Shown here: positions 6,130 to 12,081 of the stretch, piece by piece
Layout: each line of letters opens with the position of its first letter
Numbering within the stretch: the stretch's first letter is position 1
IMG/VR virus record: IMGVR_UViG_3300042908_001020
Location: 1-38,274 of that record
Source of the DNA: a virus
Reading direction: 5' to 3' (one strand)
Length of the DNA: 38,274 nt
Notes under the pieces: generated by a model
The model's input: only the letters and a program-made list of their open reading frames with translations
What the model was told of the DNA's origin: nothing
Database searches by the model: none
Program-made: the position numbers and the translations under genes

Positions 6130-8028
6130 TCAGAGAATAGCCTGTGCAGGCTCTGTAATTGCGCTTATATCTGTGCGCAGGGTTTCCTTTCCTTCATCGA
6201 ACAGTTGCATGGCATAATCCCATGCCTCGAGTCCGGCCAGATTGGCGGGTGAAGGGTTCTTTTGAGCTCGTTTTTTATAAATGCCCCAGCGAGCTTTAAC
6301 ACCGGCAAAGCTGACTGAATCCCACTCCCCTTTCTTCTTCTGGTACATTATTCCACACACCTTGCCGTCAGCGTTATATGTTGGATTAATGCTTTGTTTA
6401 AACAGTTGTGAATCATGCTTAAACAATGCATCGGGTTCATATTCAGCATCTGTTGCTTCATCCTCAGCAGGGGTGTCAAGGTTCTCCATCGTGACCTTTT
6501 CAAGGGGGATTGTATGACTTCTGTCCTGACGACCGACAACTACGATTCCGGCAGATACTCCCCAGCGCAATCCGAGCTTCATGCCTTCTTTCACGATAGG
6601 GGAGGATGGATTTTTGAACACATAGTTATTGATCTCCCTGCGCTCGTCCTTGTCATCGGTACGATCAAATTGATTCATTTGCTCAATCACCATGTTTTTC
6701 CACTTGTTCAGCTGCTGCTCTGGCGACAATACCGGCTTTGGCTGCTCAATTGGAGCGGAGGCATAAGTACCATTCATCGTGCGAGCTTTCTCATACTCAG
6801 CCTGCAATATTTCAGGCGTGATATTGATTTCACCGCGTGAAGCTGCGGCTATCAGTTTGTTCGCCACCTTGGCCCTTATGGCATCGTCATCTTCGTCGGG
6901 ATGAAGAGCCCCCTGTACTGGTGGCTGATAGGCGCGTTGAGGTATTTGCACCGGTGGCACATCAAAGCTGTTGTAAGTTCCGGGTATGGCAATAACAGTG
7001 CCGTCAAAACTGGTAATCGCTTCGGAAGGGGAGAGGCTACGGTGCAGGGCTACAGCTGCGCGCATGGTCTGTCGGTTGAAGCTGTCGCCAATGGCAGTGC
7101 CGAAACGCTCCAGGATATTGCCATGTGCATCCATCACGGTGTAATGCCGCTGTGGCATAATGCCCGACTTGACATTGATGCGTACCCGGGCATAACCCAG
7201 TGCAGCGATCAGAGACAGCAGGCCGACACTGATAATCCATGCATATGTACCAGTTTTGCCTACATCCGTCTGAAAGCGGCTGATCTCGGTCGAGTTGTGC
7301 GTATCAATCTGCGCTACCAGATTGTCGCGGCGGTTCTGTGCGTTTGATTTGGCCGACTGGTACCTTGCCAGCGCTTTCTCCAGCTCAGCAGCTTTGGCAG
7401 CTTCGATACTGGCAACAGCTTTAGCGCGGTCGTTGTAGAGTTTGTTCACTGGCTCACCGGCGGCATTGGCACTCCTGATACGGGCATCAATCGAAGCGGT
7501 TGCAGCTGCGAGCTTGCCCTTGTACAGCTTGTTAATACGCTGTTCATCCTTCTCGTAGCTGCTTTCGATTTCGGCCATGGTAGAAGAGTGTTCACCGGAT
7601 ACGCCGGTGATCTCTTTTGTCTGGGCTGGCTTTACCTGGTTAGCCAGATACATTTCAGCTCCGGTTGACTCCGTAACCAGCAATAATATAAGAATTGCGG
7701 CAGGGATAAATGCCGAGCTGTCCGTTTTTGGATCGTCATCAAGACGATCATACCAAAAAGTCATCCAGGTTGTCCGAAACAGCGTGTGGAGTGTGAACAG
7801 TGCTCCAAACGCCAGCCATGGGCATATCCATGCATACTCGGGATGAGATAAAAACACCCATGAAAACACCGTGTGCCAGGCAGCGAATGCCAAAGCGCCG
7901 TGCACTACCTGCAATACGGTCTGGATAAGACCGTACGCCCGGCGCTTTGGCGCATGTTTTGAATAGTAGCGTTCCTGCTCTTCTGTTGAAGGAACACTCC
8001 ATGTTGTGGTGGAAGTTGTTTTTTCCAT
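6130..8028 (-). CDS. Large early membrane protein with coiled coil, function unknown
   Basis: 632 aa. Four hydrophobic segments are visible at about 33-58, 66-86, 106-122 and 261-281. Between the third and fourth is a long Ala/Lys/Glu-rich coiled-coil region (about 150-245, several Asn-Lys-Leu-Tyr repeats). The soluble C-terminal half has a Pro-rich linker (about 355-375) and charged helices. It is the largest early gene, just downstream of the Cro-like gene and the hairpin-rich gap. A protein of this size is unusual in a phage early region. Superinfection exclusion, membrane-tethered replication or conversion of the host envelope are all possible. Confidence 0.75.
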   Translation of the reverse strand: MEKTTSTTTWSVPSTEEQERYYSKHAPKRRAYGLIQTVLQVVHGALAFAAWHTVFSWVFLSHPEYAWICPWLAFGALFTLHTLFRTTWMTFWYDRLDDDPKTDSSAFIPAAILILLLVTESTGAEMYLANQVKPAQTKEITGVSGEHSSTMAEIESSYEKDEQRINKLYKGKLAAATASIDARIRSANAAGEPVNKLYNDRAKAVASIEAAKAAELEKALARYQSAKSNAQNRRDNLVAQIDTHNSTEISRFQTDVGKTGTYAWIISVGLLSLIAALGYARVRINVKSGIMPQRHYTVMDAHGNILERFGTAIGDSFNRQTMRAAVALHRSLSPSEAITSFDGTVIAIPGTYNSFDVPPVQIPQRAYQPPVQGALHPDEDDDAIRAKVANKLIAAASRGEINITPEILQAEYEKARTMNGTYASAPIEQPKPVLSPEQQLNKWKNMVIEQMNQFDRTDDKDERREINNYVFKNPSSPIVKEGMKLGLRWGVSAGIVVVGRQDRSHTIPLEKVTMENLDTPAEDEATDAEYEPDALFKHDSQLFKQSINPTYNADGKVCGIMYQKKKGEWDSVSFAGVKARWGIYKKRAQKNPSPANLAGLEAWDYAMQLFDEGKETLRTDISAITEPAQAIL

Positions 8029-8047
8029 ACTTTTGTGAAGTTTTTAA

Positions 8048-8081
8048 GGGTACAGTGATATTTGAAGTTGATTCTGTACCC
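8048..8081. promoter_or_regulatory. Inverted repeat before the 632-aa gene
   Basis: GGGTACAG at 8048-8055 pairs exactly with CTGTACCC at 8074-8081. It lies 20 bases before the start at 8028 and could be an operator or leader hairpin. Confidence 0.45.
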
Positions 8082-8092
8082 GGTGAACAATG

Positions 8093-8123
8093 CCCTCGGC
8101 TGTTATCAGTCGGGGGTTTTTTT
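8093..8123 (+). terminator. Terminator-like hairpin on the + strand
   Basis: CCCTCGGCTG, loop TTAT, CAGTCGGGGG forms ten pairs with two G-T wobbles and is followed by seven T. No + strand gene lies upstream, so it would stop antisense transcription or end a small RNA. Confidence 0.6.
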
Positions 8124-8130
8124 ATGGTTG

Positions 8131-8273
8131 GTTTGGTCCCTTGGGCGGAGCCATCCGAAAACAGCCCCGCCCGTATAACCAAACATTCTCTGCAAATTGC
8201 TTCCCGGAGAAATCCCAGAGCCTTGCAGCTCTGGGGCGCTCCATGGGTGAAGCTGCGCGACTTTTCACGCAGC
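8131..8273. ncRNA. Hairpin-rich intergenic stretch, candidate structured RNA
   Basis: GTTTGGT (8131-8137) pairs with ACCAAAC (8178-8184) and encloses GGGCGG (8143-8148) pairing with CCGCCC (8167-8172). CCCAGAGC (8214-8221) pairs with GCTCTGGG (8228-8235). GCTGCG (8252-8257) pairs with CGCAGC (8268-8273). There is no open frame in 8029-8264. Strand is unknown: it could be the long leader of the 632-aa gene or an independent RNA. Confidence 0.4.
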
Positions 8274-8510
8274 CAAATAGTTGGTTTTGTTTTGGATGTC
8301 ATACAGGTGACGGTCAGCATACTCTTTTGCGTAGTAGCAAATAAGCTGTACCCTTTTTGACGTTTTCACGTCAGGATTATTGAACACCTTCCTGAGAGTT
8401 TCTCGAGAGATGCTCAAGCCTTTGTTTTCCTCAACCCATTTAATGAATGAAGTCATTAGTCTGTGTTGAGCAAAGTAGGTAGCAGTGATTGAGATTTCTT
8501 CGGTTGTCAT
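8265..8510 (-). CDS. Small Cro-like candidate regulator
   Basis: 81 aa, diverging from the repressor across a 101-base operator region, which is the usual place for a Cro-type gene. The middle, KGLSISRETLRKVFNNPDV, looks like a helix-turn-helix with a recognition helix around SRETLRKVF, but the sequence is not a standard XRE match. Its -7 element (TACATTTG, minus strand) is at 8536-8543. The gene is followed by the hairpin-rich gap and then the 632-aa gene. Confidence 0.6.
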   Translation of the reverse strand: MTTEEISITATYFAQHRLMTSFIKWVEENKGLSISRETLRKVFNNPDVKTSKRVQLICYYAKEYADRHLYDIQNKTNYLAA

Positions 8511-8535
8511 AAGTGTAAAATGTTTAACTTGAGGG

Positions 8536-8543
8536 CAAATGTA
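8536..8543 (-). promoter_or_regulatory. Early leftward promoter -7 element (TACATTTG)
   Basis: This is a perfect TAnnTTTG on the minus strand, 26 bases before the ATG at 8510. The palindrome at 8546-8560 lies immediately upstream, where a repressor would block RNA polymerase. Confidence 0.65.
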
Positions 8544-8545
8544 TA

Positions 8546-8602
8546 GTATTTAATAAATACCGTGCATCTTTTTAATCAAAAAAAGTTGATAAAAAAATCA
8601 AC
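8546..8602. promoter_or_regulatory. Candidate repressor/Cro operators
   Basis: GTATTTAATAAATAC (8546-8560) is a perfect palindrome around one base. GTTGAT (8585-8590) and ATCAAC (8597-8602) form an inverted pair across six A, with another ATCAA just upstream. These fill the divergent promoter region between 8510 and 8612. Confidence 0.6.
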
Positions 8603-8611
8603 CCTTTCATC

Positions 8612-9229
8612 ATGGATCAGCAAAAACTTGACAGAAAAGAACGTTTCAGAAATGTTCTTAAAACATTAGACCTTAAGCGACAATTAGTTGCACGCAGGTT
8701 AGGCTATAAAGAGGGCTACTTTGATCAGATACTATCTGGCAACAGCGATGTATCAGAATCTGTAGTACTCAAGTTTAGCAAATACTACAGAGAAGCTAAT
8801 CCGGACTGGATACTGAACGGGACGGGAGAAATGCTTTTGAAAAATATTCCGAGAGTAGCGGAAGAAAATGCAGAGATAATAGTTGACTCGTTCAGACACA
8901 ACCTCAAACCAATCAGGGAGCACTACAAGATCAGCTCTGCGCAGATGGCCAGTGACCTGGGCATATACGAGAGCAAGCTGTACGACATTGAGATGGGGGA
9001 GAGTGGCATATCGCTCGCGCTCCTGCTGGAGATGCGGGAGCATTACAAGCTGCGAATAGACGATATGCTCTTCACCGACCTGCGGGCCGGTGGCATTGAT
9101 TATGCGCGCACTGACTACATTTCCTCGCCTTCAGACATAGAGGCCTTCATGCAACATGCAGAAAAAGAGATCACTGAAATAAAGGCCCAGATAGCTGAAC
9201 TGCGAAATAATCAGGATACTAACGCATAG
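8612..9229 (+). CDS. CI-like repressor with two XRE-type HTH domains
   Basis: 205 aa. The first HTH lies at about 8-66 and ends in NPDWILNGTGEML, a signature seen in Bacteroidota phage repressors. The second lies at about 95-150 (LKPIREHYKISSAQMASDLG, then SKLYDIEMGESGISLALLLE). The C-terminus (about 172-200) is a likely coiled coil for oligomerisation. No LexA-type Ser-Lys peptidase domain is present, so induction would not be by RecA-assisted self-cleavage. It is transcribed toward the integrase and divergent from the Cro-like gene. Confidence 0.85.
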   Translation: MDQQKLDRKERFRNVLKTLDLKRQLVARRLGYKEGYFDQILSGNSDVSESVVLKFSKYYREANPDWILNGTGEMLLKNIPRVAEENAEIIVDSFRHNLKPIREHYKISSAQMASDLGIYESKLYDIEMGESGISLALLLEMREHYKLRIDDMLFTDLRAGGIDYARTDYISSPSDIEAFMQHAEKEITEIKAQIAELRNNQDTNA

Positions 9230-9248
9230 AATAATTTCATCATAATCG

Positions 9249-9449
9249 TTGCCAGATCATTGCCAGATGCGTCATTACGCGTGGTGAGAGCAATATTTTG
9301 GCCGGGGCGCAAAGTGGTAACTAATTGATTTTCATTGGGGTGGTGGGAGTGGGTTTATCCTGCCTCCGCCACCAACATTAACCGCATATTTGTGGTTTTC
9401 AATCAGTTACGAATTCTTTTGCGGGCCCGTTGCCAAATACATCTGGCAA
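9249..9449. other. attP region: arm-type repeats around a tRNA-3'-end core
   Basis: TTGCCAGAT occurs at 9249-9257 and 9260-9268 (11 bp apart) and inverted at 9441-9449, with TTGCCAAAT at 9430-9438. Between them, ATCCTGCCTCCGCCACCA (9357-9374) has the form of a tRNA 3' end: T-stem strand CCTGC, acceptor strand CTCCGCC, discriminator A, CCA. GTAACTAATTGA (9317-9328) and TCAATCAGTTAC (9399-9410) form a nearly perfect inverted repeat around the core. The arrangement matches lambda-type arm-core-arm attachment sites beside the integrase gene. Confidence 0.7.
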
Positions 9450-9454
9450 CGGGC
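9425..9454 (+). promoter_or_regulatory. Hairpin in the integrase leader
   Basis: GCCCGTTGCCA (9425-9435) pairs perfectly over 11 bp with TGGCAACGGGC (9444-9454). It lies 15 bases before the chosen integrase start. It contains the two P' arm-type repeats and might also reduce integrase translation. Confidence 0.6.
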
Positions 9455-9468
9455 TTTGCAAAAAAAAA

Positions 9469-10656
9469 ATGCCTGCCAACGTAACTACTTACAACCCGAT
9501 TTTGAAACGCGGAGAGCGCTGGTACATCGAGTACTACATCGAACTGAACGGCACACGCAAACGGATCCGCAGAAGCACGGCGGAGGATGGGCGTGACCTG
9601 AATCAGATCACCAGTGAAGCTGAGCGTATTGCCTTGGCTGAATCCATGATCAGAAGTATCAAGGAGAAGATCACGCCGGTAGAGATGAACCCGACAGCCA
9701 CGCTGTTTACTCAGGCGCTGGAGCTGGCTGTAGAGCTGAAGCGCTCCAACAAATTCAGAACCAACAAGACTTTTTCAGAAACCGCCCGGTGGATTACCGA
9801 GTACTTCCAGCGCAAAGGGTGGAGCACGCTCAGATGCAGCGATGTGAGCGTACAGCATATTCAGTCGTACTTTGATTATTGCATTACGAAGTTGAAGGTG
9901 CGCAACTCTACCTACAACACTCGCAAGAATAACCTGCGTTCGCTTATGGGTGAGCTGGTACAGCGCTCGTACTTCACAGAGAACTATGTGAGCAAGATCA
10001 AGAACCGCCCGGCGGCGGATCCGATACGCCGGTCGCTGTCGGAGAGTGAGTACTCGACGATCATGGGCTACTTTGCCGAGCACGACCGCACGATGCTGCT
10101 GGCCTGTGTGTTACTGGGAACACTGGCAATCAGACCCGGTGAGCTGCGCGACCTCAGATGCGGAGCGTTCGACTTCGAGCGTGGGGTGGTGCGCTTCGGA
10201 GCTGCCACCAGCAAGAACAACCGAAACAGTGTGATCACTATTCCGGACGATCTGGTGGAGCTGCTGCGCTCGTATAACCTGCACAAGCAGCCAGACAGTT
10301 ATTTTGTGTTCGGACGGGCAAAGGGCCGGCATAATTGCACGCTGGCACCTGCCGACAAGCCCATCGGGCTGAATACGCTGTACAATCGTTTCAAGGTGGC
10401 CATTGAACAGCTCAAGGCCGCCGGTCAGCTGGGAGATATTACAGGGATTCAGTTCTACAGCCTCAAGGATTCTCTGGCTATTTATCTGCTGGACTCCGGG
10501 GTAGATGTGGAGTCGGCCATGCGCCATTTCAGGCACAGAAATCTGGAAATGTTTCAGCGATATGCGAAGCGGCTGGGCTTTATTAACGAGCCAGTGAAAC
10601 GATTGCAGTTCAAGGGGCGTATTCCAGGGGTGGACAAAAAAAGCCCGGTCGAGTGA
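9469..10656 (+). CDS. int: Tyrosine recombinase integrase
   Basis: 395 aa from the ATG at 9469. An ATG at 9430 is in frame but falls inside the leader hairpin and adds a poorly conserved lead. There is an N-terminal AP2-like arm-binding segment (about 5-35), a SAM-like core-binding domain (about 85-190) and a catalytic domain. Visible catalytic positions are Arg in IRPGEL (about 222), Lys in TSKNN (about 249) and Tyr in MFQRYAKR (about 365). The usual HxLR is YSLK here, and the usual GH is RHR, a divergence common in Bacteroidetes integrases. The gene lies next to the candidate attP and its stop codon lies inside the terminator that follows. Confidence 0.93.
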   Translation: MPANVTTYNPILKRGERWYIEYYIELNGTRKRIRRSTAEDGRDLNQITSEAERIALAESMIRSIKEKITPVEMNPTATLFTQALELAVELKRSNKFRTNKTFSETARWITEYFQRKGWSTLRCSDVSVQHIQSYFDYCITKLKVRNSTYNTRKNNLRSLMGELVQRSYFTENYVSKIKNRPAADPIRRSLSESEYSTIMGYFAEHDRTMLLACVLLGTLAIRPGELRDLRCGAFDFERGVVRFGAATSKNNRNSVITIPDDLVELLRSYNLHKQPDSYFVFGRAKGRHNCTLAPADKPIGLNTLYNRFKVAIEQLKAAGQLGDITGIQFYSLKDSLAIYLLDSGVDVESAMRHFRHRNLEMFQRYAKRLGFINEPVKRLQFKGRIPGVDKKSPVE

Positions 10657-10670
10657 CCGGGCTTTTTTTT
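10635..10670. terminator. Bidirectional terminator between integrase and accessory operon
   Basis: GCCCGGTC (10643-10650), loop GAGT, GACCGGGC (10655-10662), with A runs before and T runs after. It serves both the integrase (+), whose TGA lies in the stem, and the XRE gene (-) that stops at 10669. Confidence 0.95.
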
Positions 10671-10902
10671 ATGGCTGACTGGCGTCTATCAATCCAGTAA
10701 TCGGGCTGAACTCCTCTTTAGGGACTGCGAACAGTTTGAAGTCCATGAGGTCAATCAGTTCAGTAAAAGTAACAAAGTTGATATTGTCAGCTTTCTCAAG
10801 CGCACTGATTCGCGCTCTGGTAACGCCTGCTTTTTCAGCCAGCTGCGTTTGCGTGAGGTTGCGCGAGCTGCGCATTTGCTTTATGATTTCTCCTGGCTTC
10901 AT
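10669..10902 (-). CDS. Small XRE-family regulator of the accessory operon
   Basis: 77 aa from the ATG at 10902, which overlaps the stop of the 214-aa gene (ATGA). It is a clear single HTH: GEIIKQMRSSRNLTQTQLAE, then KAGVTRARISALEKAD. A short tail follows (DFKLFAVPKEEF). Such proteins are antitoxins of HigA type or autoregulators. As last gene of the operon it could bind the 13-bp repeats in the operon's promoter. No recognisable toxin accompanies it. Confidence 0.82.
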   Translation of the reverse strand: MKPGEIIKQMRSSRNLTQTQLAEKAGVTRARISALEKADNINFVTFTELIDLMDFKLFAVPKEEFSPITGLIDASQP

Positions 10903-11543
10903 GCTTTTACCTCGCTGATAATTTGATTGCATTCTTGACTGTGACTCCATCCAAACATATTGCAGGATACGCCGAAGAATTGACTAACTGTGTAAGTCTG
11001 TGAAGGCTCTGCCCATGTTTGGCAATATTCAACTGCTTCCTTTTGACTGGTGAAAAATTTGAACTCTGAACCTGAATTGTCTTTATACCATATATCAGCC
11101 CGGAAATACTCTGTGTTGTGTTCTCCTGCAAAATAGCTTTTGCAGCATGCCAGAAATATATCCTTGATAAATCGATCGCTACGCTCTTGTAAAAACAAGC
11201 TTTCGACATAATAATCCCACATGAATGAAGCAAATGATTCAGCAGTCATTGTATGATCAATATGCTCTGTGGCATATTGAGTATTTTCAGCGAGATAGTT
11301 GAAAATAGCCTCGTTCATGTTTGCAACTTGTGACGGGTTTGATTCAGATTCAAAGTGTTTAAATAACCGGGCAATTGACTCTTCGAGCTGTTCAATAGTA
11401 AAGTCATGTTCATCTGCATCATAAATAGACTCTGCCTCATCTCTCGCTGTCCAAGTGCCTGATGCAAGAATTGATTGATACTCGATTTTGTTTTCGTCAA
11501 GCATGCAGCAAAAGTCGTCGGTAACTTGATCAAGATTTTTCAT
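10899..11543 (-). CDS. Unknown acidic accessory (moron) protein
   Basis: 214 aa, strongly acidic and rich in Cys and aromatic residues, with no signal peptide or membrane segment. It is coupled to the XRE gene by an ATGA overlap, as in toxin-antitoxin or regulator-effector pairs. The C-terminal FKFFTSQKEAVEYCQTWAE resembles a segment in the early 108-aa protein (3144-3470). Base composition is more A/T-rich than the tail genes beside it, suggesting acquisition. The leader before its ATG repeats that of the 97-aa gene almost exactly. No function recognised. Confidence 0.65.
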   Translation of the reverse strand: MKNLDQVTDDFCCMLDENKIEYQSILASGTWTARDEAESIYDADEHDFTIEQLEESIARLFKHFESESNPSQVANMNEAIFNYLAENTQYATEHIDHTMTAESFASFMWDYYVESLFLQERSDRFIKDIFLACCKSYFAGEHNTEYFRADIWYKDNSGSEFKFFTSQKEAVEYCQTWAEPSQTYTVSQFFGVSCNMFGWSHSQECNQIISEVKA

Positions 11544-11569
11544 GTTGTTGAAAGTTTGATGTGTGATTG
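11536..11569 (-). repeat. Duplicated 5' leader, copy 2
   Basis: 34 bp covering the start codon and leader of the 214-aa gene. It matches 11868-11901 with one mismatch (11558 versus 11890). Confidence 0.9.
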
Positions 11570-11581
11570 ATGTTATTGGTT

Positions 11582-11875
11582 TTAAGCGTTAATCATAGAC
11601 CTAAAGTCAAAATATTTTTCCCAATTCGGAGCGCCAGCATACGGACGCCATTTTCCTTGTACTTTTTGAAATTTATGAGCAACAAAAGCTGTCATGTTAA
11701 GGGCAGGAAATGTTGTGATAGCAATAGTTCCATCGGCATAGATAAATACTATACCAGCACAATAACCCTTTTTTTTAAGCTCACTGATTGCCTTGGCTTT
11801 TGCTGCACGCTTTTGTTCAATAGTTACTGTTGATTCATTTTCAACGGCCAGTTTGATTTCGAATTCGTTTTTCAT
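11582..11875 (-). CDS. Unknown accessory (moron) protein, first gene of operon
   Basis: 97 aa from the ATG at 11875. The N-terminal half is Lys/Glu-rich and helical (EQKRAAKAKAISELKKKGYC). The second half looks beta-rich (AGIVFIYADGTIAITTFPAL) and ends in an aromatic WRPYAGAPNWEKYFDF stretch. No known family. Transcription comes from a near-perfect Bacteroidota promoter at 11916-11945. It lies in a small operon opposite in direction to the integrase, probably expressed in the lysogen. Confidence 0.65.
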   Translation of the reverse strand: MKNEFEIKLAVENESTVTIEQKRAAKAKAISELKKKGYCAGIVFIYADGTIAITTFPALNMTAFVAHKFQKVQGKWRPYAGAPNWEKYFDFRSMINA

Positions 11876-11901
11876 GTTGTTGAAAGTTTTATGTGTGATT
11901 G
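11868..11901 (-). repeat. Duplicated 5' leader, copy 1
   Basis: 34 bp at the start of the 97-aa gene, matching 11536-11569 in 33 positions. Both copies contain the first codons (ATGAAAAA) and the leader CAATCACACAT. Confidence 0.9.
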
Positions 11902-11915
11902 TCATATTGACCCTA

Positions 11916-11945
11916 CAAAGGTAATACATTTATATACAATGTCAA
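11916..11945 (-). promoter_or_regulatory. Host-type promoter of the accessory operon with operator repeats
   Basis: On the minus strand TTG, 19 bases, TACCTTTG, a full match to the Bacteroidota -33/-7 consensus. The 13-mer AATACATTTATAT (+ strand) occurs at 11923-11935 and 11944-11956, exactly 21 bp (two helical turns) apart over the promoter, so a regulator bound there would block it. Confidence 0.8.
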
Positions 11946-11986
11946 TACATTTATATCATTTATTTTTAAAAAAAATCACCGGGCAC

Positions 11987-12029
11987 AAAAAAACCACCAA
12001 AACAACCCGAAAATGGGAGGTATTGGTGG
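11987..12029 (-). terminator. Terminator after the tape measure gene
   Basis: On the minus strand CCACCAA pairs with TTGGTGG across a loop of about 22 bases, with a smaller inner pairing, followed by seven T (11987-11993). It ends the late tail transcript before the accessory operon promoter. Confidence 0.7.
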
Positions 12030-12081
12030 CAAAAATGGGAATCTGTCTTAACCCTTGTTATAATGGATGTACTAACTTTTG

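Noticed and set aside
1605-8028. Transposable (Mu-like) phage
   Set aside because: No MuA/MuB transposase is present and a tyrosine integrase with an attP-like site is.
9351-9374. A complete tRNA gene
   Set aside because: Only the last about 18 bases resemble a tRNA; the anticodon and D arms are missing. It fits an attP core.
9430-9468. Earlier integrase start at 9430
   Set aside because: That start lies inside a perfect 11-bp hairpin and adds a lead with no likely domain; the ATG at 9469 fits better.
10669-11543. A classical HigBA or RelBE toxin-antitoxin pair
   Set aside because: The 214-aa partner is too long and lacks any RelE-type motif; only the XRE part matches.
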